Shown here: piece after piece, positions 28,343 through 37,950 of the stretch | Layout: each line of letters starts with the position of its first letter | Position numbering within the stretch: the stretch's first letter is position 1 | From: Nocardioides cavernae | Lineage (GTDB): Bacteria; Actinomycetota; Actinomycetes; Propionibacteriales; Nocardioidaceae | DNA length: 64,000 nucleotides | NCBI RefSeq assembly: GCF_016907475.1 | Contig: NZ_JAFBCA010000001.1 | Location: 3,162,001-3,226,000 of the forward strand | Reading direction: 5' to 3' | Notes under the pieces: model-generated | What the model saw: only the letters and a program-made list of their open reading frames with translations | What the model was told of the DNA's origin: nothing | The model's database searches: none | Made by a program: the position numbers and the translations under genes

Positions 28343-28795
28343 CCCCGATCCGTCCTCGCTCGGGCCGGACCGGCCGAGCCCACGAAGACTCGCATGCCCC
28401 GGGGGCCCTCCCGTCGCAGCGCGCCGGTGAGCCGTGACGGGAGCCGCCTTGAGCGCCGCTGGGCGGTGGGGCGACGTCCTCGAATCCCCGTGGACCCGCC
28501 CCCGGTCGTCCACCGGCCCGCCGTTCCCTGGCCAGTGAGTCCTTGGGCGACTCAACATCTCGCTGGCCCCGCCCGGCCCGGCCACTGGCCCGTGAGTCCT
28601 TGAGCGACTCACTGGCCAGGGCCCGAGGAGCCGGTGCCGAACAGGTCGGCCCGCGCGGATCACGGGCCAGCAATCGTCCACAACCAGGCCCTGACGCGTC
28701 CGGACGGACCCGTTGTGGACGAACGGCCGCGGCTGTCGGCCCCAAGACGTTTGCTCGTCGTACGACGACAGGCGGACGCAGGAGGAGGACGGCGG
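28343..28795. other. Non-coding gap with nested hairpins upstream of the XRE gene
   Basis: This 453-base stretch has no convincing gene in any frame. It contains GC-rich sequence and the nested dyad at 28526-28621, described separately. At its right end lies GGAGGAGGA (28781-28789), the ribosome-binding site of the XRE-family gene. Sequence upstream of that (TTTGCTCGTCGTACGACGACA) contains a short palindrome, CGTCGTACGACG, at 28757-28768. Confidence 0.6.
28526..28621. repeat. 16-bp inverted repeat enclosing two GTGAGTC hairpins
   Basis: CCCTGGCCAGTGAGTC (28526-28541) pairs exactly with GACTCACTGGCCAGGG (28606-28621). Within it lie two similar short hairpins: GAGTC/GACTC at 28537-28553 and GTGAGTC/GACTCAC at 28592-28612, both with loops related to CTTGRGC. 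The arrangement resembles a duplicated dyad with spacer. It lies 175-270 bases before an XRE regulator gene and could be an operator pair, an attenuator or a degenerate repeat element. Confidence 0.6.
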
Positions 28796-29416
28796 ATGAG
28801 TGGTACGACGGCGGGGGTCAGGGCGGCGGACCTGACCGAGGAGGAGCTCGTGTGGCTCCACATGGGGCCGTTCGACGGCGGCCTGGCCGGGTTGATCCGT
28901 CGGATCAGGCGGATCCTCGACGTGTCGCAGCGCGGGCTGGCTGAGCTGCTCGGCGTGTCCCAGTCGAGGGTGGCGCGCTGGGAGACCGAGCGCACCAGCC
29001 CGCGGGTGAGCGTCCTGCAGCGGATGCTGAGCATGGCCGGCGTGGCGGTCGCCCTCCACGAGGAGGAGTCGGGTGAGAGCGTCGAGCCGATGCGGGCCGA
29101 CGGTGCGCGCCAGCGCAACGGGAGCCGCTACCCCGCCCACGTCGACCTGCGGGTGACCGGGTGGTGGGTCCCCAGGGCCGTCCGGCGGATGACGAGCATC
29201 GGCTACTTCACCAGCAAGGACCGCTCACGACGGCTGGGGCTCCCGTCGGTCCACTACCGGACCTGCCCGCACCGAAAGCGGATCGAGCGGATGATCTTCG
29301 GCACGCCCGTCGACCACCCGGCGTTCCACCAGCTGCGGGCGGAGGCGGAGCACCTCGACGACGAGTGGCAGGCCCGCAGGCCGAGACCCTGGACGCCACC
29401 ACAGCACGCCGCCTGA
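28796..29416 (+). CDS. XRE-family helix-turn-helix DNA-binding protein
   Basis: This 206-residue protein carries an XRE/Cro-like helix-turn-helix at about residues 33-80 (LIRRIRRILDVSQRGLAELL, then GVSQSRVARWETERTSPRV). The C-terminal 110 residues contain VTGWWVPRAVRRMTSIGYFT and TCPHRKRIERMIFGTP, a basic domain I do not recognise; TCPHR may contribute a metal ligand. The start ATG follows GGAGGAGGA, one of the few strong ribosome-binding sites here, which rules out the longer upstream frame. It probably regulates itself or its neighbours. A terminator-like hairpin follows. Confidence 0.8.
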   Translation: MSGTTAGVRAADLTEEELVWLHMGPFDGGLAGLIRRIRRILDVSQRGLAELLGVSQSRVARWETERTSPRVSVLQRMLSMAGVAVALHEEESGESVEPMRADGARQRNGSRYPAHVDLRVTGWWVPRAVRRMTSIGYFTSKDRSRRLGLPSVHYRTCPHRKRIERMIFGTPVDHPAFHQLRAEAEHLDDEWQARRPRPWTPPQHAA

Positions 29417-29456
29417 CGCAGAGATCCCGGGCCGAGCGGGCGGCGCACACGACGAA

Positions 29457-29487
29457 GCGCCCGCTCCTCGCAGGGAGGAACGGGCGC
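29457..29487. terminator. Hairpin between convergent XRE and DUF4193 genes
   Basis: GCGCCCGCTCCT (29457-29468) and AGGAACGGGCGC (29476-29487) form a 12-bp stem with one mismatch and a seven-base loop. It lies between the stops of two convergent genes, where a bidirectional terminator is expected. As is usual in high-GC actinobacteria, no T-run follows. Confidence 0.7.
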
Positions 29488-29516
29488 GGTCGCGTTCGGA
29501 AAGTCGGGTGCCAGGC

Positions 29517-29807
29517 TCAGATGCAGTCGCGGCAGATGAGCTTCTTCTCATCGGCCAGCTGCGACCGGTGGTGCACCAGGAAGCAGCTCATGCAGGTGAA
29601 CTCGTCGTCCTGTCGAGGCATGACCTCGACAGCGAGCTCCTCGTGCGAGAGGTCGGCACCCGGGAGCTCGAAGGACTCAGCGGCCTCGGTCTCGTCCTCG
29701 TCGACCTTGCCGGAGTTCTTGTCGTGACGCCGGGCCTTGAGCTCCTCGATGCTCTCCTCGCTCTGGTCCTCCTCGGACTTGCGTGGTGCGTCGTAGTCGG
29801 TGGCCAT
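29517..29807 (-). CDS. DUF4193 zinc-ribbon-like protein
   Basis: A 96-residue acidic protein with a disordered N-terminal half (residues 1-65, Glu/Asp-rich) and a C-terminal zinc-ribbon-like pair of CxxC motifs (Cys72, Cys75, Cys92, Cys95 in CMSCFLVHHRSQLADEKK and ICRDCI). This is the conserved DUF4193 family, nearly restricted to actinobacteria (Rv2699c-like). A link to transcription or ribosomes is possible from the ribbon but unproven. The ATG has a strong GGGGAGAGG ribosome-binding site. It is separated from the upstream suhB-like gene by 202 bases that must hold its promoter. Confidence 0.92.
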   Translation of the reverse strand: MATDYDAPRKSEEDQSEESIEELKARRHDKNSGKVDEDETEAAESFELPGADLSHEELAVEVMPRQDDEFTCMSCFLVHHRSQLADEKKLICRDCI

Positions 29808-30009
29808 CGGTTACCTCTCCCCATGCTGTGGGACCCGTTCCGCCGGATCGCGGCGGTACGTCCCAGTTGTGCGCGTCGTCGGCGCCAGATTGTGCACCAT
29901 GAACCGGTTCCGTGGTGAGCCGGTCCGCAACGTGTCGCCTGAACAGTGGGTGACGTCTCTCTATTCCCGCTCCGGCAGGCGGCCGCACCCTTCCCCCGCG
30001 GGCGGGCGG

Positions 30010-30831
30010 TCAGGCGAGAAAACCGGCCTCGGCGAGTGCTGCGACGAAGTCGTCCCACCCGTCGGCCGGGGCGCCCACCACCACGTTCCGCACCGGGTGC
30101 GAGCCGAGCGTGAACGTGCCGTCGAGGAGATCGAAGCGGCCGCCCGCCTCGCTCAGCACGAGGCCGCCCGCGGACCAGTCCCACGCCTGCGGGCCCGCCT
30201 CGACGTAGCCGTCACCGCTCCCGTCCGCCACGTGGCACAGGTCGAGGGCGCAGGAGCCCATCCGGCGGATGTCGCGGACCTCGGGCAGCAGCGCAGCGAT
30301 GCAGCCGGCCTGGTGCTCGCGCACCTCGCGCTGGTAGCCGAAACCGGTGAGCACCAGCCGCTCGGCCAGGGGCGGCGACGGTCGGACGGAGATCGGGCGG
30401 CCGTCGCGCGTCGCGCCGTGCCCGAGCGCCGCGGCGTACTCCACTCCGGTCGGGATCGTCACCACGGCGCCCGCGACCACCTGGCCGTCGACCTCCGCCG
30501 CCACCGACACCGCGCAGTCCGGCAGGCCGTAGAGGTAGTTGACGGTCCCGTCGATCGGGTCGAGGACCCACCGCACCCCCGAGGTGCCGGGGCGGTCGTC
30601 GCCCTCCTCCCCCAGGATGGCGTCGTCGGGGCGCTGGGCGACGATGCGCGACCGGAGCAGCTCCTCGACCGCCCGGTCCGCCTCGGTCACCACGTCGACG
30701 GCGCTCGTCTTGGTGTCGGCGACGTCGATCCCGCCGCGACGCATCTCACGCGCCAGGGCTGCGCCCTCGTGGGCGAGCGAACGAGCCAGGTCGCGCAGGT
30801 CCTCCGGCGCGTCGGAGGGGGCGACCGTCAC
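30010..30831 (-). CDS. suhB: Inositol monophosphatase family protein
   Basis: This 273-residue Mg2+-dependent phosphatase has all hallmarks: ILGEEGDD (metal-binding Glu), [17 protein letters not shown] and the C-terminal [15 protein letters not shown]. It probably dephosphorylates myo-inositol 1-phosphate (for phosphatidylinositol or mycothiol) or a similar sugar phosphate; the equivalent mycobacterial gene is suhB (Rv2701c). The GTG at 30831 overlaps the stop of the ferrochelatase gene (GTGA), so it is the second gene of a two-gene operon. The upstream open frame is shadow coding. Confidence 0.93.
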   Translation of the reverse strand: MTVAPSDAPEDLRDLARSLAHEGAALAREMRRGGIDVADTKTSAVDVVTEADRAVEELLRSRIVAQRPDDAILGEEGDDRPGTSGVRWVLDPIDGTVNYLYGLPDCAVSVAAEVDGQVVAGAVVTIPTGVEYAAALGHGATRDGRPISVRPSPPLAERLVLTGFGYQREVREHQAGCIAALLPEVRDIRRMGSCALDLCHVADGSGDGYVEAGPQAWDWSAGGLVLSEAGGRFDLLDGTFTLGSHPVRNVVVGAPADGWDDFVAALAEAGFLA

Positions 30832-31946
30832 GAGTCGGCCCCGCAGAGGGCCGGGCGCGGACCTCGCGGGTTGGGGCAGCAACCCGCCCCGCAGACGTCG
30901 GGCCCGGCCGGCAGCGAGCCGATCGCGGGGCGTACGGGTGACTCGCCCCGCTCGGCCGCAGCCCGCTCCAGCACGAGGTCGCGGACCATCTCCACGAACC
31001 GTGGGTCGGTCCCCGAGGTCGCGGCACGCACCGCGCGCATGCCGAGCCGTTCGGCGGTCGCCATCGCCTCGGTGTCGAGGTCGTAGATGACCTCCATGTG
31101 GTCGGACACGAAGCCGATCGGCACCATCACCACCTGGCTCACCCCGTCGCTGGCGAGCTCCTCGAGGTGGTCGTTGACGTCGGGCTCGAGCCACGGCGTG
31201 GAGGGCGCCCCGGAGCGGGAGCAGTAGACGAGGTCGTGCCGGTGGGCCCGCCCCGTGGCCTCACGCACCCGGCCCGCCACCTCGTCGACGGCGCTGCGGT
31301 GCTGCTTGACGTAGGCCTTGCGCGGCTGCGCCTCGGACTCCGGCGGCGCGCCACTGGTGTCGGCCATCGCGGTCGGGATCGAGTGCGTCACGAAGACCAG
31401 GTGGGCCGCCTCGCCGTTGGTGGGCAGCTCGGCGAGCGCGGCGAGGCACGCGTCGACGACGGGCTCGAGGAAGCCGGGGTGGTTGTAGTACTGCCGCAGC
31501 TTGTCGAGTCGCGGCGCGCCATCGGTCTGCTCGACCGCGTCCCACAGGTTCTCGCGGTACTGCCGGCACGACGACCACGAGGAGTACGCCGACGTGGTGA
31601 AGACCGCGGCCCGCTGGACGCCGTCGGCAGTCATCTGCGCGAGCGTGTCGGCGAGGTACGGGTCCCAGTTGCGGTTGCCGAAGTAGACCGGCAGGTCGAT
31701 GCCCTGGTCGGCGAAGTCCTTCTCCAGCGCCGCGATCAGCGCGCGGTTCTGGTCGTTGATCGGACTCCGTCCGCCGAACAGGAAGTAGTGCTCCCCCACC
31801 TGCTCGAGGCGTTCGCGCGGGATCCCCCGGCCGCGGGTCACGTTCTCCAGGAACGGCACCACGTCCTCGGGCTTCTCTGGACCCCCGAACGAGAGGACCA
31901 GGAGGGCGTCGTACGGCTTCACGTGGGGGTGACCCGCAGGATTCAT
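30828..31946 (-). CDS. hemH: Ferrochelatase (coproporphyrin type)
   Basis: This 372-residue enzyme inserts Fe2+ into coproporphyrin III (the actinobacterial coproporphyrin-dependent heme route; CpfC). The family sequence [20 protein letters not shown] begins the protein, and the catalytic histidine lies in [12 protein letters not shown] cysteine-rich tail, [20 protein letters not shown], provides [2Fe-2S] ligands as in other actinobacterial members. A TACTCT box lies six bases before the ATG, with no Shine-Dalgarno, indicating a leaderless start. It is divergent from an MFS gene. Confidence 0.95.
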   Translation of the reverse strand: MNPAGHPHVKPYDALLVLSFGGPEKPEDVVPFLENVTRGRGIPRERLEQVGEHYFLFGGRSPINDQNRALIAALEKDFADQGIDLPVYFGNRNWDPYLADTLAQMTADGVQRAAVFTTSAYSSWSSCRQYRENLWDAVEQTDGAPRLDKLRQYYNHPGFLEPVVDACLAALAELPTNGEAAHLVFVTHSIPTAMADTSGAPPESEAQPRKAYVKQHRSAVDEVAGRVREATGRAHRHDLVYCSRSGAPSTPWLEPDVNDHLEELASDGVSQVVMVPIGFVSDHMEVIYDLDTEAMATAERLGMRAVRAATSGTDPRFVEMVRDLVLERAAAERGESPVRPAIGSLPAGPDVCGAGCCPNPRGPRPALCGADS

Positions 31947-31970
31947 GCAGCCAGAGTAGAGCGGCCTACC

Positions 31971-33164
31971 ATGCCGCTCGTGCTCGACTCCTACCGCCGG
32001 GTGCTGGCACGACCGGGTGCGTTCGCCTTCAGCAGCGCCGCCCTCGTCGCCCGGCTGCCGATCTCCATGGTCGGGCTCGGCATCGTGCTCCTCGTCGAGG
32101 AGCGCACCGGCTCCTACGGGCTGGCCGGGACGGTCTCGGCGGTGTTCGTGCTGGCCGAGGCGGCCTTCGCGGTGCTGCACGGCCGCTGGGTCGACCACTT
32201 CGGCCAGGCGCGTGTCCTCCCGCTGGCCATCTCGGTGTTCGGCGTGGGCCTCGCGCTGATGATGCTTGCCGTCGAGCAGGACTGGCCGCGGGTCTGGACC
32301 TACGTCTTCGCGGCTGTCGCCGGCGCGGCACTCCCCCAGGTCGGCGCCAGCGTCCGCACCCGCTGGTCCCACCTCCTCGACGACCCGGCCGAGAAGCAGA
32401 CGGCGTTCGCCCTCGAGGCGGTGCTCGACGAGGTCGTGTTCGTGGTCGGCCCCGTGCTGGTCACCCTGCTGGCCACCAGCTGGCACCCGGTCGCGGGCCT
32501 GACCGCCGCGCTGGTCAGCGGCGTCGTCGGCACCTTCGCGTTCGCCGCCCAGCGGCGCACCGAGCCGCCCGCCGGACGCAGCGCGCCCGCTGCCGTCCGC
32601 CCGGCGATGCCCTGGCGGCTCGTCCTGACCCTCGCCCTGGTCTGCCTGACCCTCGGCGCGCTCTTCGGGGCCGCCGAGGTCACCACGGTCGCGTTCGCCG
32701 AGGAGCAGGGCCAGCGCTGGGTGGCCGGGTGGCTGCTGGCGGCCTGGTCCCTCGGCAGCCTCATCGCCGGGCTGGTGACGGGCGCGATCGCCTGGCGCAG
32801 CGGACCCGACGTCCGGCTCCGGTGGGGCTCCGCGGCGATGGCGCTGGCGATGGCGCCGCTGATGTTCGTCGACTCCGTCCCGCTGATGGCCGTCGTGCTC
32901 CTCGTGGGCGGCCTCGCGATCGCGCCCACCATGATCGCCGCGATGACGATGGTCGAGCAGGGCGTCCCGGCCGGCCGGCTCACCGAGGGCATGGCGATCC
33001 TGCACACCGGCATCGTCGCCGGCGTCGCCCCGGGCGCGAGCGTCGCCGGGTTCGTCGTCGACCACAGCGGTGCGTCGGCGGCGTACGCGGTGGCGCTGGT
33101 CGGCGGGTTGCTCGGTGCGCTTGCCGCGCAGGCGGCCCGCCCGGCCCCTAGTCTGCGCACATGA
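31971..33164 (+). CDS. MFS transporter
   Basis: A 397-residue integral membrane protein with 12 predicted helices in two bundles. The loop motif [15 protein letters not shown] between helices 2 and 3 fits the MFS signature. Substrate is unknown; it is probably an exporter of the DHA1/UMF type. The ATG at 31971 is 25 bases from the divergent ferrochelatase ATG. The end overlaps the start of the lactone-oxidase gene (ATGA), so the transporter and oxidase are co-translated. Confidence 0.88.
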   Translation: MPLVLDSYRRVLARPGAFAFSSAALVARLPISMVGLGIVLLVEERTGSYGLAGTVSAVFVLAEAAFAVLHGRWVDHFGQARVLPLAISVFGVGLALMMLAVEQDWPRVWTYVFAAVAGAALPQVGASVRTRWSHLLDDPAEKQTAFALEAVLDEVVFVVGPVLVTLLATSWHPVAGLTAALVSGVVGTFAFAAQRRTEPPAGRSAPAAVRPAMPWRLVLTLALVCLTLGALFGAAEVTTVAFAEEQGQRWVAGWLLAAWSLGSLIAGLVTGAIAWRSGPDVRLRWGSAAMALAMAPLMFVDSVPLMAVVLLVGGLAIAPTMIAAMTMVEQGVPAGRLTEGMAILHTGIVAGVAPGASVAGFVVDHSGASAAYAVALVGGLLGALAAQAARPAPSLRT

Positions 33165-34483
33165 GCTCCGCAGTCCACGGTCACCTCTGGCGCAACTGGT
33201 CCGGCCTCGAGGAGGCGGTCCCTCGCCACGTCGAGACCCCCGGGTCCGTCGAGTCGGTCGTGGACGCCGTACGTCGTGCCCGCGAGGGCGGAACCACGGT
33301 CAAGATGACGGGCACCGGGCACAGCTTCACCGCGATCGCCGCGCCCGAGCACACGCTGCTGCGCCCGGAGGCACTCACCGGGATCCTCGACGTCGACCGC
33401 GACGCGATGACGGTGACCGCCCGCGCCGGCACTCCGCTCAAGGACCTGAACCTCGCCCTCGAGCGCCTCGGCCTGTCGCTGCACAACATGGGTGACATCG
33501 CCGAGCAGACCCTGGCGGGCGCCACCTCCACCGGCACGCACGGCACCGGCGGCATCGCGGCCGGCCTGGCCGCGCAGCTCGCCGGCCTCGAGCTGGTCAC
33601 CGGCACCGGCGAGGTGCTGCGCGCCTCCGCCGCCGAGAACCCGGACGTGTTCGACCTCGCCCGGGTCGGCCTCGGCGCGCTGGGCATCCTGACCAGCCTG
33701 ACCTTCCACGTCGAGCCGCTCTTCGTCGTCGAGGCCCACGAGCAGCCGATGACGTGGGACGAGGGGCTGTCGTCGTACGACGAGATGGAGGCCGACTCGC
33801 ACCACCTGGACCTGTACTGGTTCCCCCACACGGACCGCCTCATGGTCAAGCAGAACGTCCGCACCGACCTCGAGCCCGGCGAGCAGCAGCCCCCGTCGCG
33901 CATGGCGGCGTGGTGGGAGGACGAGCTCGTGTCCAACGCGGTCTTCGGCGCCCTCTGCCGGGTGGGATCCCGCGCCCCTGCCCTGGTCCCGCGGATCAAC
34001 CGGGTCGCCGGGCGCGCGCAGTCCGAGCGCCTCTACAGCGACCTCGCGCACCGCGTGTTCGTGACGCCGCGACGGGTGCGGTTCAGGGAGATGGAGTACG
34101 CCGTCCCGCGCGAGGTCGGTCTCGACGTGCTGCGTGAGTGCCGCCGGGTGATCGACGCCAGCGACTGGCGGATCGCCTTCCCCGTCGAGGTGCGCACCGC
34201 CCGGGCCGACGACGTCGCCCTGTCGACCGCCCACGGCCGCGACAGCCTCTACCTCGCCTTCCACGTGCCGGCCGACACCGACCACACGGCCTACTTCGGC
34301 GGGCTCGAGCCGGTCCTGCGCGCTGCCGGCGGGCGCCCCCACTGGGGCAAGGTGCACACCCGCACCGCCGCGGACCTGGCCCCGGTCTACGACCGCTTCG
34401 ACGACTTCGTCGCGCTGCGCGACCGCCTCGACCCCGACCGCGTCTTCGCCAACGCCCACCTGCGCCGCGTCCTCGGCGACTGA
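33161..34483 (+). CDS. FAD-linked sugar-1,4-lactone oxidase (D-arabinono-lactone oxidase family)
   Basis: This 440-residue flavoenzyme has an N-terminal FAD-binding domain with TGTGHSF, whose His54 is the usual site of covalent FAD attachment. A second flavin contact follows in STGTHGTGG. The C-terminal ALO domain (about 170-440) has [10 protein letters not shown] and the final [20 protein letters not shown] with the family's HWGK motif. It oxidises an aldonolactone or alditol with O2; homologues make ascorbate-like compounds or act on xylitol. Co-translation with the upstream transporter suggests a shared pathway, but the substrate cannot be read. Confidence 0.9.
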   Translation: MSSAVHGHLWRNWSGLEEAVPRHVETPGSVESVVDAVRRAREGGTTVKMTGTGHSFTAIAAPEHTLLRPEALTGILDVDRDAMTVTARAGTPLKDLNLALERLGLSLHNMGDIAEQTLAGATSTGTHGTGGIAAGLAAQLAGLELVTGTGEVLRASAAENPDVFDLARVGLGALGILTSLTFHVEPLFVVEAHEQPMTWDEGLSSYDEMEADSHHLDLYWFPHTDRLMVKQNVRTDLEPGEQQPPSRMAAWWEDELVSNAVFGALCRVGSRAPALVPRINRVAGRAQSERLYSDLAHRVFVTPRRVRFREMEYAVPREVGLDVLRECRRVIDASDWRIAFPVEVRTARADDVALSTAHGRDSLYLAFHVPADTDHTAYFGGLEPVLRAAGGRPHWGKVHTRTAADLAPVYDRFDDFVALRDRLDPDRVFANAHLRRVLGD

Positions 34484-34490
34484 GGACTGC

Positions 34491-35126
34491 TCAGACGTTG
34501 GCGGGGCCCCGGGGCAGCGGGGCGCTCCAGCCGCGCACGAGCGCCAGGAGCCGCCAGACCAGGCAGGTGGTGAACCCGGCCGCCGAGACCACCACGATCG
34601 GGAGGTCGGTCCGGTCGAGGAGCACGGCGACGACAGCGCCGCACAGCGCCGGCGTCGCGTAGAGGGCACCCTCGAAGATCACCGGGACGCTTCCCGCGAG
34701 GACGTCGCGGAGCATCCCGCCTCCGATGGCGGTGACCATCCCCATCAGCGCGGCGGGCGCCGGCCCGAGCCCGTACTCCACCGCCTTGAGCGCCCCCGTC
34801 ACGCAGAAGAGCGACAGGCCGACCGCGTCGAGGACCGTGATCAGACGCTCGAGCCGCCCGATGGCGGGGTGGAAGGCAAAGGTCAGCAGGCCTGCCGCGA
34901 CGGGGGCGAGGAGGTAGCGCCAGTCCGTCAGCGCCGCCGGCGGCGTGGCGTCGATGAGCACGTCGCGGATGAAGCCGCCGCCCAGCCCGGTCACGCCGGC
35001 CAGGACGAGCGCGGCGAAGATGTCGAGGTTCTTGCGGACGGCGACGAGCGCCCCGGTCACCGCGAAGACGAAGATGCCGACCAGGTCGAGCGTGACCAGC
35101 GTCGTGGCGAACTCCGTCTCGGGCAC
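34491..35126 (-). CDS. TRIC-family (UPF0126) cation channel protein
   Basis: This 211-residue protein has seven predicted helices made of two repeats, each with the signature GLGGGFIRDVL (first) and AIGGGMLRDVL (second). Prokaryotic TRIC channels form trimeric monovalent-cation pores of this layout. Earlier annotation calls them YicG/UPF0126. The GTG start follows a TAGGCT box by six bases. It is divergent from sepH, with 136 bases between starts. Confidence 0.9.
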   Translation of the reverse strand: MPETEFATTLVTLDLVGIFVFAVTGALVAVRKNLDIFAALVLAGVTGLGGGFIRDVLIDATPPAALTDWRYLLAPVAAGLLTFAFHPAIGRLERLITVLDAVGLSLFCVTGALKAVEYGLGPAPAALMGMVTAIGGGMLRDVLAGSVPVIFEGALYATPALCGAVVAVLLDRTDLPIVVVSAAGFTTCLVWRLLALVRGWSAPLPRGPANV

Positions 35127-35262
35127 ACCGGAAGCCTAGGGCGCGCCGCGGGTGCAACCGCTCCCGGGCATGCCGCTGGCGTAGGCTCGAGCGACACGGA
35201 TGCCCCGTGCACCGACGATCGCACGATGACCCCGACCACAGCCAGGCAGGAGCCCGCCGTCC

Positions 35263-36216
35263 ATGGCCAAGCTGACGTTCACCGGACGCAGCAAGGACGG
35301 CAAGCGCCTGCTGCTGGTGGACGAGTCGGGCCAGGAGCACACCCTGGCGGTCGATGCCCGGCTCCGTCGCGTCATTGCCGGCGCGCCCGACAGCAACGGC
35401 CAGTTGGAGATCCCGATGGAATCAACCCTCCGCCCCCGCGACATCCAGATGCGCATCCGCGCCGGTGAGTCACCCGACGCGGTGGCGCACGCAGCCGGGA
35501 CGTCGGTGGAGAAGATCATGGCGTTCGCCGCGCCCGTGATGGCCGAGCGCGCCCACGTCGCCGACCGCGCCCAGCTCGCGTCCGTACGACGCCGCGCCTC
35601 CGAGTCCGGCGCCCGCACCCTCGGCGAGGCCGTCGCCGCCCAGCTCCGGGCGCACAACGTCGACCCGGGCAGCGTCGAGTGGGACGCCTGGCGCCGTGAG
35701 GACGGCCGGTGGACCCTCACCGCGCTGTACGACGTCGCGGGCCGCGTCGGCACCGCGACCTTCTCCCACGACCCGCGCGGCAGCTTCGTGACCGTCGACG
35801 ACGACGACGCCCGCTGGCTCGTCGGCGACGCCACCCCGGACGCTGCCGGTGCCACGCCGGCCTCCGACGACCTCGCCGTCGCACGGCAGCGCCGGCTCAG
35901 CTCGGTCGACGAGGACGTACCGCTGGGCGACGACGCGATCGAGATGGTCACCGGCGAGGAGTCCTCCACCACCCCGGAGGAGACCACGATGGAGCTCTCC
36001 GACACGGGCCTCGGAGCCGAGCAGCCCGTGGAGGCCTACCTCGACGATGACCGCAGCGAGCCGAACGGCGGCGAGGACCGGGACGAGCGGGCGCCCGAGC
36101 GCGACGCCGCTGCCGAGGCACCGGCCGAGCCGAAGCCGAAGCCCGCCAAGAAGCGCGGCCGCGCCTCGGTGCCGAGCTGGGACGAGATCATGTTCGGTGG
36201 GGGCAAGGGCGACTGA
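35263..36216 (+). CDS. sepH: Septation protein SepH
   Basis: This 317-residue protein is the actinobacterial cell-division factor SepH (DUF3071), which binds FtsZ and stimulates its assembly. The N-terminal domain contains an HTH-like part, TLRPRDIQMRIRAGESPDAV (about residues 54-73). A conserved block, RVGTATFSHDPRGSFVTVDD, precedes a disordered acidic linker and a basic C-terminal tail, KPKPAKKRGRASVPSW, ending in DEIMFGG, where FtsZ contacts are expected. AGGAG lies about 15 bases before the ATG. The MOSC gene follows after three bases. Confidence 0.95.
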   Translation: MAKLTFTGRSKDGKRLLLVDESGQEHTLAVDARLRRVIAGAPDSNGQLEIPMESTLRPRDIQMRIRAGESPDAVAHAAGTSVEKIMAFAAPVMAERAHVADRAQLASVRRRASESGARTLGEAVAAQLRAHNVDPGSVEWDAWRREDGRWTLTALYDVAGRVGTATFSHDPRGSFVTVDDDDARWLVGDATPDAAGATPASDDLAVARQRRLSSVDEDVPLGDDAIEMVTGEESSTTPEETTMELSDTGLGAEQPVEAYLDDDRSEPNGGEDRDERAPERDAAAEAPAEPKPKPAKKRGRASVPSWDEIMFGGGKGD

Positions 36217-36219
36217 CGC

Positions 36220-37056
36220 TTGAGACTCGTCCAGCTCAACGTCCACCCGCTCAAGTCCGGCGCCATCCGTCCGATCACCTCCACGACCGTCCTGCCCCGC
36301 GGCCTGGCCGACGACCGGACGTGGATGCTCGTCGACGGCGACCACCGCCTCGTCTCCGCCCGTGAGGTCCACGGCCTGTTCCACGTGGTCGCCGACACGC
36401 CGGCCACGGACCCCTCTGTCGCGGCCGCGCTGCGGCTCCGCTCCCCCGGCCACCCCGACCTGCTCGTCGACGTCCCGCAGACCGCGCCGGTCGACGTACG
36501 TCTCTTCTCCTTGCACCTCCGTGCCCGCCCGGCCGGTGCGGAGGCCGACGCGTGGCTGCGCTCGGCCCTCGGGCGCGACGACCTGAGCCTCGTCTGGTGC
36601 CACGCGCCGGAGCAGCGCACCCTCCAGCCAGGGTTCTCGCAGCCCGGCGACCATGCCGCCTTCCCGGACTCGTTCCCCGTGACGATCGCGTCCCTCGCGT
36701 CGATGCGACAGCTCAACGACTGGATGCTCGAACGCGCGCTGGAGCTCGGCGAGGAGCCGCCCGAGCCGCTGCCGATCGAGCGATTCCGGGCCAACCTCGT
36801 GGTCGACGGCTACGAGCCGTTCGCCGAGGACCGGTGGACCCGCGTCGTCGTGGGCGACGTCCCCTTCCGGATCGGCAAGCCCGTCGGCCGGTGCGTGATG
36901 GCGACCCTCGACCCGCTCACGCTGACGACGGCCAAGGAGCCGACGCGCACGCTGGCCCGGCACCGGCGGGTCGAGGGCAAGGTGTTCTTTGCCGTGCACC
37001 TCGTCCCGGAGACGAGCGGCCGGATCAGCGTCGGCGACGCCGTCCGGGCCGACTGA
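36220..37056 (+). CDS. MOSC-domain protein (molybdenum-cofactor sulfurase-like)
   Basis: This 278-residue protein has MOSC_N (about 1-100, LNVHPLKSGAIRPIT) and MOSC domains (about 130-275). Active-site features include RFRANLVVDGYEPFAEDRWT and the conserved cysteine in PVGRCVMATLDPLT, which matches molybdenum-cofactor-binding oxidoreductases such as the YiiM/mARC relatives. It likely handles N-hydroxylated or sulfur substrates with Moco. A TTG start (36220) is used, three bases after the sepH stop, so translation is coupled. The function beside sepH is unclear. Confidence 0.88.
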   Translation: MRLVQLNVHPLKSGAIRPITSTTVLPRGLADDRTWMLVDGDHRLVSAREVHGLFHVVADTPATDPSVAAALRLRSPGHPDLLVDVPQTAPVDVRLFSLHLRARPAGAEADAWLRSALGRDDLSLVWCHAPEQRTLQPGFSQPGDHAAFPDSFPVTIASLASMRQLNDWMLERALELGEEPPEPLPIERFRANLVVDGYEPFAEDRWTRVVVGDVPFRIGKPVGRCVMATLDPLTLTTAKEPTRTLARHRRVEGKVFFAVHLVPETSGRISVGDAVRAD

Positions 37057-37896
37057 TCACCCGGTCGCGACCGGCCGCGCGGGGTCGGCGATCCAGCCGC
37101 TCCAGCTGCCCGGGTAGAGCGCAGCGCTGATGCCGGCGACCTCCATCGCGAGGAGGTCGTGAGCGGCGGTCACCCCCGAGCCGCAGTACGCGGCCACCGA
37201 GGACGCCGTGTCGGCGCCCACCCGGGAGTACACCTCCCGGAGCCGCTCCGGCGGGAGGAAGCGGCCGCGCTCGTCGAGGTTGGCGGTCGTCGGGACGTTG
37301 ACGGCGCCCGGGATGTGGCCGGCGACGGGGTCGACGGGCTCGGTGTCGCCGCGGAACCGCTCGGGCGCCCGCGCGTCGATGAGCACCTCGACGAGCGGCA
37401 CCTCCTGCGGCCCGACGGCGGCGGCGAGTGAGCGGTCGGAGACGGTGAAGTCGCCCGGCTCGACGTCCACCGGCCCGGCCTCGGCCGGGTGGCCGTCCTC
37501 CCGCCACGCGGTCCAGCCGCCGTCGAGGACGCGGACGTCGCGGTGGCCGTGGTGCCGCAGCAGCCACCAGGCGCGGGCGGCCGCCCGACCCTGCCAGTCG
37601 TCGTACACCACCACGGGCCGGTCGCCGCGCACACCGGCGCGCCGCATGGCCGCCTCGAACCGTGCCGGATCGGGCAGCGGGTGCCTGCCGCCGGCGCCCG
37701 GCGGGTCGGCGAGGTCCTCGTCGAGGTCGACGTACGCCGCTCCGGGGACGTGGCCCGCCTCGTGCTGCTCCCGACCGGGCGGACCGCTCATGAGGTAGCG
37801 CACGTCCAGCACCGTGACCCGGCCGAGGTCCCGGGCCAGCTCGTCGGGGCTGGTCAGGGGGCCTCGCGAGAGGTCACGGGGAAAGTCCTCGTCCAT
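37057..37896 (-). CDS. Tandem-rhodanese sulfurtransferase
   Basis: This 279-residue protein has two rhodanese domains. The first (about 20-135) has Asp in place of the catalytic cysteine (VVVYDDWQGRAA) and is inactive. The second carries Cys238 in AAYCGSGVTA, the CxGxGxT loop of thiosulfate/3-mercaptopyruvate sulfurtransferases. It transfers sulfane sulfur to cyanide or a thiol acceptor. The ATG at 37896 is preceded by TACCGT seven bases upstream. It converges with the MOSC gene without a gap (their stops abut at 37056/37057). Confidence 0.93.
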   Translation of the reverse strand: MDEDFPRDLSRGPLTSPDELARDLGRVTVLDVRYLMSGPPGREQHEAGHVPGAAYVDLDEDLADPPGAGGRHPLPDPARFEAAMRRAGVRGDRPVVVYDDWQGRAAARAWWLLRHHGHRDVRVLDGGWTAWREDGHPAEAGPVDVEPGDFTVSDRSLAAAVGPQEVPLVEVLIDARAPERFRGDTEPVDPVAGHIPGAVNVPTTANLDERGRFLPPERLREVYSRVGADTASSVAAYCGSGVTAAHDLLAMEVAGISAALYPGSWSGWIADPARPVATG

Positions 37897-37950
37897 GCGC
37901 GGCACGGTAGCCGCCGGGCCGGGCGGAGGCTGTGACAGGATTCCCGGGAC

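Noticed and set aside
29808..30009. Possible small gene in the gap upstream of DUF4193
   Set aside because: No frame with a start, ribosome site and protein-like composition; the gap holds the DUF4193 promoter region.
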